From positions 186,001 through 250,000 of the forward strand of contig JAPSJW010000003.1 in assembly GCA_031177985.1 (NCBI GenBank): 64,000 nt of DNA, given 5' to 3'. Under the pieces are notes generated by a model, which searched no databases, was not told the origin of the DNA, and saw only the letters and a list, made by a program, of their open reading frames with translations. A program made the position numbers and the translations under genes. The DNA is from Microbacteriaceae bacterium. GTDB taxonomy: Bacteria > Actinomycetota > Actinomycetes > Actinomycetales > Microbacteriaceae. Shown here in pieces: positions 29,081 through 38,123 of this stretch. Each line of letters begins with the position of its first letter. Position 1 is the first letter of the stretch.

Positions 29081-30988
29081 TCAGCCCAGCAGCGGGCGCT
29101 GCCGAAGGCGATCCCGGTCGTAGGCCGCCCGGGCCTCCCGCGTCGCCTGCAGGGTCGACTCCTCGGCGACCGGCACATCCCACCAGCCGCCGCCGTCCGG
29201 CCCGTACACGAGCGGGTCGGCATCCACGTGCACGAGGGTGATCCGCGGGGACTCCTTGGCCTGGGTGACGGCGCGCTGGAGGCGCTGGGCGGCATCCGGG
29301 CCGGGCGGCACCTCGATGACGTCGATGCCGTACGAGCGCGCGTTCGCGGCGAGATCCACCGGCAGCACGTCCTCCGCGAAGTCGAAGGTGGTGGGGTCCT
29401 GCCGTCGGTACCGGGTGCCAAAGCGCCCCGAGCCGACCGTCTCGGAGAGGTGCCCGATCGAGGCGAAGCCGTGGTTCTGCACGAGCACCACCACGATCTT
29501 GATGTCCTCGGCCACCGCCGTCACGAGCTCGGTGTGCAGCATCAGGTACGACCCGTCGCCGACCATGACGAGCACGTCGCGGTCCGGGGCGGCGCGACGG
29601 ACGCCCAGTCCCCCGGCGATCTCGTAGCCCATGGTCGAGAACGCGTACTCGACGTGATAGCCGAGCGGGTCGCGCACGCGCCAGAGCTTGTGCAGGTCGC
29701 CCGGCAGTGAGCCCGCGGCCTGGACGACCACGTCGCGCGGGTCACTCGCGGCCAGCACCGCGCCGATGATCTCGGGCTGCCCGGGCAGCTCCGCCCCGCT
29801 CGGAGCGAGGGCGCCGTCGACCACCGCGTCCCACGCCGCCTTCTCCCGCGCGATGGTCTCGGCGTATGCCGCATCCACGCGATAGTCCGACAGCGCGGCT
29901 CCGAGCCCCTCGAGGGCGCGCCGCGCATCCGCGACGACCGGCAGTCGGCTGCCGTGCTTGTAGGCGTCGAAGGCGGCGACGTTGATGTTCACGAAGCGCA
30001 CGCCGGCGTTCTGGAAGGCCGTGCGGCTCGCGGTGGTGAAGTCGCTGTACCGGGTGCCGATGCCGATGACGACGTCGGCCTCCGCAGCGATGCGGTTCGC
30101 CGCGGTGCTGCCGGTCGCTCCGACGGCACCGAGATACTGAGCGTGATCCCAGGGAAGCGAGCCCACGCCCGCCTGCGTCGCCCCGACCGGGACGCCCGTC
30201 GCCTCGACGAACTCGCGCAGGGCGTCTTCGGCACCGGAGTACAGCACGCCGCCACCGGCGACGATGAACGGCGCCGAGGCCTGCCGGATCGCCTCCACCG
30301 CGCGCTGCAGCTCCTCGGGCTCGGCCACCGGGCGGCGTACATGCCAGTCACGCGGCTCGAGGAACTCGAGCGGCACATCGACGCTCTCCGCCTGCACGTC
30401 CTCGGGCAGGGCTATCGTCACGGCACCCGTCTCCGCGGGATCGGTCAGAACCCGCATCGCGGCCAGCGCTATGGAGAAGAGCTGCTCGGGGCGCTGCACG
30501 CGGTCGAAGAACCGGGAGACCGGGCGGAACGCATCGGTCACCTGCAGACCCGGATCGTGCGGGTGCTCCAGCTGCTGCAGCACGGGGTCGGCGACCCGGG
30601 TCGCGAACGTGTCCGAGGGCAGCAGGAGCACCGGAAGGCGATTCGCGGTGGCGAGCGCGGCACCCGTGATCATGTTGGCGGCGCCGGGGCCGACCGAGGC
30701 GGCGGCGGCCCAGGTCGCTCGTCGGCGGCGCATGCGAGCGTATCCGACGGCCTGGTGCACCATGGCCTGCTCGTTGCGGGCCTGGTGGTAGGGCATGAGG
30801 CCGGGCTCGTCGGTGTGGAGCTGCAGCAGCGCCTGACCCAGCCCTGCAACGTTGCCGTGGCCGAAGATGCCGAAGGTGCCCGCGATGGTCCGTTCGCGAA
30901 TCGGACCGTCGACGGTCCACTGGTTGGCGAGGAAGGTCACCAGGGCCTGCGCCACGGTCATCCTGACGGTGGCGGTGCTCTCTGTCAT
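29081..30988 (-). CDS. iolD: 3D-(3,5/4)-trihydroxycyclohexane-1,2-dione hydrolase
   Basis: 635 residues, a thiamine-diphosphate enzyme that opens the six-membered ring of the diketone to give 5-deoxy-glucuronate in myo-inositol breakdown. The N-terminal PYR domain, central domain and C-terminal PP domain are all present; the ThDP motif is VMVGDGSYLM ... QNHGFASIGHLSE near residue 475-510. The start at 30988 (MTESTATVRMTV) overlaps the iolB stop by ATGA; an open frame to 31090 is rejected. It is the last gene of the iol operon and ends at a convergent terminator. Confidence 0.95.
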   Translation of the reverse strand: MTESTATVRMTVAQALVTFLANQWTVDGPIRERTIAGTFGIFGHGNVAGLGQALLQLHTDEPGLMPYHQARNEQAMVHQAVGYARMRRRRATWAAAASVGPGAANMITGAALATANRLPVLLLPSDTFATRVADPVLQQLEHPHDPGLQVTDAFRPVSRFFDRVQRPEQLFSIALAAMRVLTDPAETGAVTIALPEDVQAESVDVPLEFLEPRDWHVRRPVAEPEELQRAVEAIRQASAPFIVAGGGVLYSGAEDALREFVEATGVPVGATQAGVGSLPWDHAQYLGAVGATGSTAANRIAAEADVVIGIGTRYSDFTTASRTAFQNAGVRFVNINVAAFDAYKHGSRLPVVADARRALEGLGAALSDYRVDAAYAETIAREKAAWDAVVDGALAPSGAELPGQPEIIGAVLAASDPRDVVVQAAGSLPGDLHKLWRVRDPLGYHVEYAFSTMGYEIAGGLGVRRAAPDRDVLVMVGDGSYLMLHTELVTAVAEDIKIVVVLVQNHGFASIGHLSETVGSGRFGTRYRRQDPTTFDFAEDVLPVDLAANARSYGIDVIEVPPGPDAAQRLQRAVTQAKESPRITLVHVDADPLVYGPDGGGWWDVPVAEESTLQATREARAAYDRDRLRQRPLLG

Positions 30989-31872
30989 CGGGTTGACTCC
31001 TTCGCGAGGTAGGGCAGGCGCGGGTCCGGTTCCTGATGCTCCCAGGTTCCGCGCACCCAGCCGTGTGCGGGATCGTCGGTGATCCGCCACGCACGTTCGG
31101 CGCCTGGGCCGGCCATCACGTTCAGGTAGTACAGGTCGTAGCCCGGCGCGGCGACGGCCGGACCGTGATACCCGTACGGCACCAGGGCGACATCGCCGGT
31201 GTACACCATGGCGCCGGTCTCGATGGCGCGGTCGTCCGAGGCGTAGGTGGTGAAGAGGCCGAAAGGCTCGGCCTCTGGAGGGGCGGTGCCGCCGCGGGTG
31301 ACCGCGGCCTCGAAGTAGTAGATCTCCTCGAGCTCGGTCTCGTCGGCGCCGGCGCGGTCGTGCCGATGCGCGGGGTACGACGACCAGTTCTCCGCCGGCG
31401 TCACGACCTCGCAGACGATGAGGCGCTCGGCGTCGAGGCCGCCGCCGGGAACGCCGAAGTTGTGCACCTGGCGCGTCGAGCGTCCGGCTCCGCGGATCTC
31501 GACCGGCACCTGATCCGCACGCAGCAGAGCCGGGGGACGTGACCGGGTCGCGGGCGCCTCGGCGACAGCGATGCGGCCTCGCCCCTCGATCCTCGCACTG
31601 GTCGATATCCCCAGATAGAGCACATCGGTCGGTCCGTCGAAGACGGAGTCACGACCGGCCAGGGTCCACACGGAGTCGTCGGCGGTGACAGTGAACGAAC
31701 CGGAGAGCGGCACCACCATGCGCTCCACACCCGACGCGTCGAGCGCCACCTCACCGTCGAGCGCGGCGACTCGCAACCCTGTGTGCGTCCAGCCGGGGAT
31801 GGCCGGTCCGATCAGGTTCTCCCAGACCCCGTCGGCGCGCGCGCCCCGGCGCAGCAGCCATTCGTTCGCCAT
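30985..31872 (-). CDS. iolB: 5-deoxy-glucuronate isomerase
   Basis: 295 residues, a double cupin (KduI/IolB family). Isomerises 5-deoxy-glucuronate to 2-deoxy-5-keto-gluconate. Metal-site strings are visible: SYPAHRHDR with ELEEIYYFE in the second half, and HGPAVAAPGYDLYYLNVMAGP near the C-terminus, a family signature. GGGAGAAG lies before the ATG at 31872. It sits 37 bp after iolA and overlaps iolD by ATGA. Confidence 0.95.
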   Translation of the reverse strand: MANEWLLRRGARADGVWENLIGPAIPGWTHTGLRVAALDGEVALDASGVERMVVPLSGSFTVTADDSVWTLAGRDSVFDGPTDVLYLGISTSARIEGRGRIAVAEAPATRSRPPALLRADQVPVEIRGAGRSTRQVHNFGVPGGGLDAERLIVCEVVTPAENWSSYPAHRHDRAGADETELEEIYYFEAAVTRGGTAPPEAEPFGLFTTYASDDRAIETGAMVYTGDVALVPYGYHGPAVAAPGYDLYYLNVMAGPGAERAWRITDDPAHGWVRGTWEHQEPDPRLPYLAKESTR

Positions 31873-31909
31873 CGATCTTCTCCCATCCCTCTCGCGGGAA
31901 ACCTGCCGG

Positions 31910-33442
31910 TCAGTTCTGGGGGAAGCCGAGATCCACGCCGCCGTGCGAAGGGTCGAGCCACCGCGCGGTGACCGCCTTCTGCTGGGTGAAGAAGCGGACG
32001 CCTTCGGCACCGTGCGCCTTCGTGTCGCCGAAGAGCGACTGCCGCCAGCCGCCGAACGAGAAGGTGGCGACGGGGACCGGAATCGGCACATTGATGCCGA
32101 TCATGCCCACCTCGACCTCGCGCTGGAAACGGCGGGCGGCTCCCCCGTCGTTGGTGAAGATGGCGGTGCCGTTGCCGAAGGCGCCGGAGTTGATCAGCGC
32201 CACGCCCTCCTCGTACGAGGTGACGCGCACCACGGAGAGCACGGGACCGAAGATCTCCTCGGTGTACACGCGAGACGACGTCGGGACCCGGTCGATGAGC
32301 GTGGGACCGAGCCAGAACCCGCTCGGGTCGCCGTCGGGCGTCACGTCGCGTCCGTCCACGACGACGTCGGCGCCGTCCGCGATCGCGACGTCGATGTAGC
32401 CGGCGACCTTGTCGCGGTGCTCGCGCGTGACGAGCGGACCCATGTCGCAGGAGCGTCGTCCGTCGCCGATGCGCAGGCCGGCGATGCGCTCGCGCACTTT
32501 CGCGACGAGCTCGTCGGCGATCGGCTCCACCGCGACGACGACGGAGATCGCCATGCACCGCTCCCCCGCCGACCCGAAGCCCGCGTTGACCGCGGAGTCG
32601 GCGACCAGGTCGAGGTCGGCGTCGGGCAGCACCAGCATGTGGTTCTTGGCGCCGCCGAGGGCCTGCACCCGCTTGCCGTGCCGCGCGGCGGTCTCGTAGA
32701 TGTACTGGGCGATCGGGGTCGAGCCGACGAACGAGATGGACCGCACCTTGGGATGCTCGAGCAGACCGTCCACGGCGACCTTGTCGCCCTGCAGCACGTT
32801 GAAGACGCCGTCCGGGAGCCCTGCCTCCTGCAGAAGCCGTCCGATCCAGAGAGCGGCCGACGGATCCTTCTCGCTGGGCTTCAGCACGACGGTGTTCCCC
32901 GCTGCGATGGCTATCGGGAAGAACCACATCGGCACCATCGCGGGGAAGTTGAAGGGCGAGATGATGCCGACGACGCCGAGCGGCTGTCGGAGCGAGTAGA
33001 CGTCGACTCCTGTTGACACCTGCTCCGAGAACTCGCCTTTGAGATGGGATGCCAGCGCCGTGGCGAACTCGACGACCTCCTGCCCACGTGTGATCTCGCC
33101 GAGGGCATCCGACAGGACTTTGCCGTGCTCGCTCGTGATGATCTCGGCGAGCTCGCCCTTGCGGGCGTCGAGGAGCTCGCGGAATCGGAACATGATCGTC
33201 TGCCGACGCGCGAGCGACAGGTCGCGCCAAGCGGGATACGCGTCCGACGCGGCCTGGACCGCGGAGCGGATCTCGGCCTCACCGGCGAGCGCCACCTGCC
33301 CCGTGACGACGCCGAGCGCGGGATCGTAGACGTCGCCGGTGCGGCCGGAGGAGCCGGCGACCGTCGCGCCGCCGATCCAGTGCGGCACGAGCACCGACTC
33401 GTGAACGGTGGGGGTGCTCGGCGCGTCGGTCGTGATCGTCAT
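31910..33442 (-). CDS. iolA: Methylmalonate-semialdehyde dehydrogenase (CoA-acylating)
   Basis: 510 residues, ALDH superfamily, MmsA/IolA branch. Converts malonate semialdehyde (from the iol pathway) or methylmalonate semialdehyde to acyl-CoA with NAD. The N-terminal IGGATVAGSSGRTGDVYDPALG is typical of the branch; the nucleotide site has FVGSTPIAQYIYE; the catalytic Cys is in GSAGERCMAIS near residue 293; and the Glu proton acceptor region of other ALDHs is replaced by ALGGAKNHM as usual in MmsA. It ends the pathway by producing acetyl-CoA. AGGAG lies just before the ATG at 33442, 12 bp after the preceding gene. Confidence 0.93.
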   Translation of the reverse strand: MTITTDAPSTPTVHESVLVPHWIGGATVAGSSGRTGDVYDPALGVVTGQVALAGEAEIRSAVQAASDAYPAWRDLSLARRQTIMFRFRELLDARKGELAEIITSEHGKVLSDALGEITRGQEVVEFATALASHLKGEFSEQVSTGVDVYSLRQPLGVVGIISPFNFPAMVPMWFFPIAIAAGNTVVLKPSEKDPSAALWIGRLLQEAGLPDGVFNVLQGDKVAVDGLLEHPKVRSISFVGSTPIAQYIYETAARHGKRVQALGGAKNHMLVLPDADLDLVADSAVNAGFGSAGERCMAISVVVAVEPIADELVAKVRERIAGLRIGDGRRSCDMGPLVTREHRDKVAGYIDVAIADGADVVVDGRDVTPDGDPSGFWLGPTLIDRVPTSSRVYTEEIFGPVLSVVRVTSYEEGVALINSGAFGNGTAIFTNDGGAARRFQREVEVGMIGINVPIPVPVATFSFGGWRQSLFGDTKAHGAEGVRFFTQQKAVTARWLDPSHGGVDLGFPQN

Positions 33443-33454
33443 CGTCTGTCTCCT

Positions 33455-34354
33455 TCAGAATGCGGCGCGGGCGCTCGCCGAGCTCGCGTGCACGAGTCCG
33501 GCGGCGATGTCGACGGCGGCAGCGACGTCGTCGTCCTCGGGGTAGAGCAGGGTGCGGCCGACGACGAGACCGCGCACACCGGGCAGCGCGAGAGCGTGCT
33601 GCCAGGAGGTGAAGGTCTCGTCGGCCCCTGCAACGGGGTCGCCGCCGAGCAGCAGGACCGGCAGCGTCGTCGCTGCGGCGATCCGTTCCATCTGCGGGAC
33701 GACGGGGAGTTTCAACCAGGTGTAGGCAGACGACCCGCCGAGTCCTGAGGCGATCGTCACGGACTTGACGACGGCCCCCACCGAGAGGTCGTTGCGGACG
33801 CGGCCGTCGTGCCACCCGCTCATGAAGGGCTCGAGCATGATCGGCAGTTGCGCGTGCGAGGCCGCGGTGACCGCTGTTGCCGCGGCCTCGAGCGTCGGCG
33901 CGGTGGCGTGATCGTCGAGCGCGATGCGCAGCAGCAGCTTCGCCATATCGATCCCGTCGCGGGTCATGCTCGGCACGTCGTAGGCCGTGAACCGGTCATC
34001 CAGCTCGAACGCCGCGCCCTGCAGACCGCCGCGGTTCATCGACCCGACGACGACCTTGTCCTCGAGCACGCCGAGCAGAGCGAGGTCCTCGATGATGTCG
34101 GGCGTGCCCAGCACGCCGTCGACTCCCGGACGGTCGAGAGCGACGGCGAGTCGCTCCAGCAGATCGACGCGGCTCGCCATCGCGTCCGCACGGCGGCCCA
34201 CCCCGAGGGAGCCGCGGGCGGGATGGTCCGCGGCGACGATGAAGAGACGCCCGTCGTGGCCGAGCAGAGGTCGGCGCCGGCGCTCCGCGAGCGCGTCGCG
34301 GATCAGCTCCGGCTGCTCGGCCCGCACGCGCCGTACGCGGTCGACGTCAAGCAT
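33455..34354 (-). CDS. Cgl0159-family (beta/alpha)8 protein, probable DKGP aldolase of inositol catabolism
   Basis: 299 residues. The sequence resembles the Cgl0159-type TIM-barrel family found in actinobacterial iol operons. Seen: an early RLFIVAADHPARGSL strand with an active-site-like DHP, VVVGSMNRGG near 130, KSVTIASGLGGSSAYTWLKLPVV near 210 and PVLLLGGDPV near 245. From its place between iolC and iolA it most likely replaces IolJ, cleaving 2-deoxy-5-keto-gluconate-6-phosphate to dihydroxyacetone phosphate and malonate semialdehyde. That role is inferred from context. The start at 34354 (MLDVDRVRRV) overlaps the end of iolC by eight bases. Confidence 0.78.
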   Translation of the reverse strand: MLDVDRVRRVRAEQPELIRDALAERRRRPLLGHDGRLFIVAADHPARGSLGVGRRADAMASRVDLLERLAVALDRPGVDGVLGTPDIIEDLALLGVLEDKVVVGSMNRGGLQGAAFELDDRFTAYDVPSMTRDGIDMAKLLLRIALDDHATAPTLEAAATAVTAASHAQLPIMLEPFMSGWHDGRVRNDLSVGAVVKSVTIASGLGGSSAYTWLKLPVVPQMERIAAATTLPVLLLGGDPVAGADETFTSWQHALALPGVRGLVVGRTLLYPEDDDVAAAVDIAAGLVHASSASARAAF

Positions 34355-35321
34355 GGAGCCGGACTTCCTCGAGCAGTCGCTCGACCTCCCCCGCGTCCGG
34401 CATCGCGGTCGAGCACTCCCGCCTGCCGGCGACGATCGCCCCCGCAGCGTTGCCCCACGAGAGGATCCTCTCGAGCTCCCAGCCCGCGAGCAGCCCGTGG
34501 ATGAGCGCACCCCCGAACCCGTCGCCCGCGCCGAGTCCGTTGACGACATCGACCGGGAACGGTGCCACCTCGACGCGTTCGTCGCGGGTCTTGGCGAGCA
34601 CGCCCCGTGGTCCCTGCTTGACGATCGCGAGTTCGACCCCACGATCGAGCAGCGCGTCGGCGGCGCGGTCGGGCTCCGTCTCGCCGACCGCTATCTCGCA
34701 CTCCTCGCGGTTGCCGACGGCGACGGTGACATGCTCGAGCGCGAGGGCGACCTGCTCGCGGGCCTCCTCCGGGCTCGCCCAGAACATCGCACGGTAGTCC
34801 AGGTCGAGCACCGTGTGCGGGCGGCGCTCGCGAGCTCGCCACGCGGCGAAGTGCGCCTCGCGGCTGGGCTCGCGGCTGAGGCCGGTGACGGTCGACCAGT
34901 AGAGCCTCGCGTCGCGGATCTGCTCGAGGTCGAGCTCCTCGGGGTGCACGACCAGGTCCGGAGCGATGGGTTCCCGGTAGAAGTAGAGGGGGAAGGAGTC
35001 TGGCGGAAAGATCTCGCAGAACGTGATGGGCGTCTTCAGCTTCGGCAGCACGCCGAGGAAGCGGTCCGAGACCCCGAGGCGCGTCAGCTCACGGCGCACG
35101 TAACGACCGAACGGATCATCGCCGGTGCGCGAGATGAGGGCGGCGCTGCGACCGTAGCGGGCCGCGGCGACGGAGACGTTCGCGGCGGAACCGCCGAGGT
35201 ACTTCTGGAACGTCGTCACATCTTCGAGGCCGACGCCATCCTGCAGCGGGTAGAGGTCGACACCGACACGACCCATGACGACGGCGTCGAGCGGCGGACC
35301 TGCTTCGAAAGAGCTGAACAT
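34347..35321 (-). CDS. iolC: 5-dehydro-2-deoxygluconokinase
   Basis: 324 residues, PfkB/ribokinase family. Phosphorylates 2-deoxy-5-keto-gluconate at O6. Signature 1 region: FQKYLGGSAANVSVAAARYG near residue 40; signature 2 with the catalytic Asp: VNGLGAGDGFGGALIHGLL near 265. RIGRVG-like MGRVGVDLYPLQ at the start is typical of IolC. GAGGAT precedes the ATG at 35321. First gene of the iol operon; a TGTACTGACA motif shared with the GntR region lies 37 bp upstream. The operon lacks iolE, iolG and an inositol permease, which must be elsewhere or be replaced. Confidence 0.94.
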   Translation of the reverse strand: MFSSFEAGPPLDAVVMGRVGVDLYPLQDGVGLEDVTTFQKYLGGSAANVSVAAARYGRSAALISRTGDDPFGRYVRRELTRLGVSDRFLGVLPKLKTPITFCEIFPPDSFPLYFYREPIAPDLVVHPEELDLEQIRDARLYWSTVTGLSREPSREAHFAAWRARERRPHTVLDLDYRAMFWASPEEAREQVALALEHVTVAVGNREECEIAVGETEPDRAADALLDRGVELAIVKQGPRGVLAKTRDERVEVAPFPVDVVNGLGAGDGFGGALIHGLLAGWELERILSWGNAAGAIVAGRRECSTAMPDAGEVERLLEEVRLHA

Positions 35322-35357
35322 GGACGATCCTCGTCGATCGCGGAAGAGAGGCGAGTA

Positions 35358-35367
35358 TGTACTGACA
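35358..35367. promoter_or_regulatory. Operator-like site before iolC, same motif as the GntR region
   Basis: TGTACTGACA, identical in nine of ten bases to TGTACTAACA at 25354. It lies in an A/T-rich patch (35355-35385) unlike its GC-rich surroundings, where the iol promoter should be. It fits, with one mismatch, the Corynebacterium glutamicum IolR consensus as remembered (KGWCHTRACA). Confidence 0.6.
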
Positions 35368-35567
35368 AATAGAAAACATAGAGCGTGCCGATCGGATTGT
35401 CGAATTCCGGCGCGCGACCGCCGATCGGGCCGGCCGGGCGCAGCCGCGGGTCGCCGCGCGGAGGGCCGGCTCGGGTCTCCTACCGCGGGGAGCGCCGCAG
35501 GGCGCAGGAGAGGCCGCATGTCGCTCGGCCACGGGCGCACGGATTGAAGAGTCCCGAGATGACGAAA

Positions 35568-35587
35568 ACCCCCGCCGAAGCGGGGGT
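35568..35587 (-). terminator. Terminator of tRNA-Gln
   Basis: 8-bp stem ACCCCCGC/GCGGGGGT with a four-base loop, read on the minus strand as hairpin then TTTTCGTC, starting eight bases after the tRNA 3' end. From here to 35400 the sequence is GC-rich with no gene seen. Confidence 0.85.
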
Positions 35588-35594
35588 GTCAGAG

Positions 35595-35666
35595 CTGGGG
35601 TACCTGGACTCGAACCAAGAACAACTGAACCAGAATCAGCCGTGTTGCCAATTACACCATACCCCA
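35595..35666 (-). tRNA. tRNA-Gln (anticodon CTG)
   Basis: 72-nt cloverleaf on the minus strand. The acceptor TGGGGTA pairs with TACCCCA, discriminator G. The anticodon arm GCTGA-TTCTGGT-TCAGT places CTG (one G-T pair). The T arm has GGTTCGAGTCC. No CCA encoded. In actinobacteria this tRNA is charged with Glu by GltX and amidated; gltX itself is 1 kb away on the same strand. Confidence 0.95.
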
Positions 35667-35700
35667 CCGGTCCGAGTTGCCCCGGAGCCGACGAACCACT

Positions 35701-36627
35701 CTACCGTACCGACGGGCCGCTCTCGAACACGGCCTGCGGCAGACCGAGCAGATCGCGGTTGACCGCGAGCGCCGCTCGCGCTCCGTTCCCGGCCGCGATG
35801 ATGAGCTGCTGCGGCCCGGGCGGCGTCAGGTCGCCGGCGGCATAGACACCGCGGGCCGATGTGCGCCCCGCGCCGTCGACCACCACGAGGCCATCGAGGT
35901 CGAGCTCGAGGCCGAGCGACGCGACGTAGTCGAGTTTGGGCTCGTAGCGAGGTCGCACGAACCCCCCGGTGCGCGGCACGACCCCGCCGTCACGAGTGCG
36001 CACCCCGGTGAGACCGTCGCGGTCGCCCTCGACGTCATCCAGTTCCCGGCGATCCAGACGGATGCCGCGAGCGGCGAGCGCCGCCTCCTCCGCCTCGGAC
36101 ACCACGGGGGCGCCGTTCGTGAAGACCACGAGGTCGTCGGTCCATTGGGAGAGGAACACCGCCCGCTCGGCGAGATCGGGAGTCTCACCGATCAGGGCGA
36201 GCGGGGCATCCCGCTTCTCCCAGCCGTCGCACTCGATGCAGCTGTGGATACTGGTGCCGTAGAACGCGCGGAGCGTCGGCAGGGCGGGCGGCACCTCGGT
36301 GAGCCCGGTGGCCAGCACGACGGCTCGCACCTCCAGCTGTTCTTCCCCCATCTCCACGACGAACCCGTCGCCTGCCCGGGTGACGGACCGGACGATGCCG
36401 CGCCGGTGCTCCGCCGTCTCGTAGGCGAGCACCTCCTCGAGCCCGAGCTTGCGCAGCTCGAGCGGCGAGATGCCGTCGCGGGTCGGATAGCCGTGCGACT
36501 TGAACGTCGCCGAGTTGCGCGGGCGGTTGGAGTCGATCAGCACAACCCGGCGACGAGCCCGCGCCAGGTTGAGCGCCGCCGCCAGGCCGGCTGGACCGGC
36601 TCCGATCACGGCGACGTCCAGGGTCAC
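35701..36627 (-). CDS. Thioredoxin-reductase-like FAD/NAD(P) oxidoreductase
   Basis: 308 residues, low-molecular-weight thioredoxin reductase fold. The FAD-binding motif [18 protein letters not shown] is at 6-23; a redox-active CxxC (CIECD, in place of the usual CATCD) is near residue 131; [26 protein letters not shown] is at the C-terminus (second FAD contact). The NADPH motif region is less typical ([13 protein letters not shown]), so the partner may not be thioredoxin. The start at 36627 overlaps the gltX stop by ATGA, so it is translated with gltX. Confidence 0.87.
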   Translation of the reverse strand: MTLDVAVIGAGPAGLAAALNLARARRRVVLIDSNRPRNSATFKSHGYPTRDGISPLELRKLGLEEVLAYETAEHRRGIVRSVTRAGDGFVVEMGEEQLEVRAVVLATGLTEVPPALPTLRAFYGTSIHSCIECDGWEKRDAPLALIGETPDLAERAVFLSQWTDDLVVFTNGAPVVSEAEEAALAARGIRLDRRELDDVEGDRDGLTGVRTRDGGVVPRTGGFVRPRYEPKLDYVASLGLELDLDGLVVVDGAGRTSARGVYAAGDLTPPGPQQLIIAAGNGARAALAVNRDLLGLPQAVFESGPSVR

Positions 36628-38111
36628 AGCGAATCCAGCAGCCGGCGCAGACGCGCGAGGGACGAGTCGCGGCCGAGCAGCTCCATCGACTCGAAGAGGG
36701 GCGGGCTCACTCGACGCCCGGAGACGGCGACCCGCAGCGGTCCGAAGGCGACGCGCGGCTTGAGGCCCAGCCCGTCGATCAGCGCGTCGCGCAGCGCCCC
36801 CTCGATCGCGGCCGTCGACCAGTCCGCGCCTTCCAGTGCGGCCACGGATGCGGTGAGCACGCTCCGCGCATCCGCCGGCAGTGAGGCGCGAGCGTCAGCC
36901 TCGACGACGAGGTCGTCGTCGGAGGTGAAGAGGAAGCCGAGCATCCCGGGAGCCTCACCGAGCAGCTGCATGCGCTCCTGCACGAGCGGGGCAGCCCGCG
37001 AGAGCAGTGCCTCCTGCCCGGGCGTGGGCGGCTGCGCGATGTGGTCCGCGAGGTAGGGCACGAGGCGCCGCGCGAAGTCGGCGGGCTCCAGCATGCGGAT
37101 GTGGTCGCCGTTGATCGACTCCGCCTTCTTCAGGTCGAAGCGGGCCGGGTTGGGGTTCACCTTCTCGACCTCGAACGCGGCGACGAGCTCGTCGCGGCTG
37201 AACACGTCTCGGTCGGCCGACAGCGACCAGCCGAGCAGCGACAGGTAGTTGAGCAGTCCCTCGTGAATGAATCCGCGGTCGCGGTGGTGGAACAGGTTCG
37301 ATTCGGGGTCCCGCTTGGACAGCTTCTTGTTCCCCTCGCCCATGACATAGGGCAGGTGGCCGAAGCGGGGGATGGCGGAGGCGACGCCGATCTCGACGAG
37401 CGCGTGGTACAGCGCGATCTGACGCGGAGTGCTGGAAAGCAGGTCCTCACCGCGCAGCACGTGCGTCACGCCCATCAGCGCGTCGTCGACCGGGTTGACG
37501 AACGTGTAGAGCGGCGCACCGTTCGGACGCACGACGACGAAGTCGGTGAAGGATCCGGCCGGGAAGGTGATCTCGCCCCGCACGAGGTCGTCGAAGCTCA
37601 GGTCGCTGTCCGGCACCCGCAGGCGCAGGGCGGGCTGTCGGCCCTCGGCCCTGAACGCCGCGCGCTGCTCGTCGGTCAGGTCGCGCTCGAAGTTGTCGTA
37701 GCCCTGCTTCGGGTCGCGTCCGTTCGCGACGTTGCGGGCCTCCATCTCCTCCGGGGTGACGAAGCTCTCGTAGAGGTGTCCGCTCGCCAGGAGCCGGTCG
37801 ATGAGGTCGCGGTAGAGCTCGGAGCGCTGCGACTGCCGGTACGGGGCGTGCGGTCCCCCGGTCTCCACCCCCTCGTCCCAGTCGATCTCGAGCCAGCGCA
37901 GGGCGTCGAGGAGCTGGTGGTAGCTCTCCTCGGAGTCGCGGGCGGCATCCGTGTCTTCGATGCGGAAGATCAGCTTGCCGCCGGTGTGCCGCGCGTACGC
38001 CCAGTTGAAGAGGGCGGTGCGGATCAGGCCGACGTGAGGCGTGCCGGTGGGCGAGGGGCAGAACCGCACGCGCACATCGGCGCCGGTGGCGGTGGAGAAG
38101 AGGTCTGACAT
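36624..38111 (-). CDS. gltX: Glutamyl-tRNA synthetase
   Basis: 495 residues, class I synthetase. The HIGH-type motif [16 protein letters not shown] is near residue 20 and the KMSKS-type motif KLSKRD near 257. RFCPSPTG at the start and a C-terminal helical anticodon-binding domain are present. It charges tRNA-Glu and, by the indirect route usual in this group, tRNA-Gln. It starts 12 bp after the MFS stop, in a run MFS - gltX - TrxR-like in which FAH lies first; the same neighbours surround gltX in mycobacteria. Confidence 0.97.
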   Translation of the reverse strand: MSDLFSTATGADVRVRFCPSPTGTPHVGLIRTALFNWAYARHTGGKLIFRIEDTDAARDSEESYHQLLDALRWLEIDWDEGVETGGPHAPYRQSQRSELYRDLIDRLLASGHLYESFVTPEEMEARNVANGRDPKQGYDNFERDLTDEQRAAFRAEGRQPALRLRVPDSDLSFDDLVRGEITFPAGSFTDFVVVRPNGAPLYTFVNPVDDALMGVTHVLRGEDLLSSTPRQIALYHALVEIGVASAIPRFGHLPYVMGEGNKKLSKRDPESNLFHHRDRGFIHEGLLNYLSLLGWSLSADRDVFSRDELVAAFEVEKVNPNPARFDLKKAESINGDHIRMLEPADFARRLVPYLADHIAQPPTPGQEALLSRAAPLVQERMQLLGEAPGMLGFLFTSDDDLVVEADARASLPADARSVLTASVAALEGADWSTAAIEGALRDALIDGLGLKPRVAFGPLRVAVSGRRVSPPLFESMELLGRDSSLARLRRLLDSL

Positions 38112-38123
38112 ACGGCCCTCATC

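Noticed and set aside
35400-35560. A small gene between the iol promoter and tRNA-Gln
   Set aside because: Only Arg/Gly/Ala-rich frames without a ribosome binding site; the stretch looks like non-coding GC-rich DNA.
35595-35666. tRNA-Gln as an integration site for the neighbouring islands
   Set aside because: No integrase and no repeated tRNA 3' end was found on either side.
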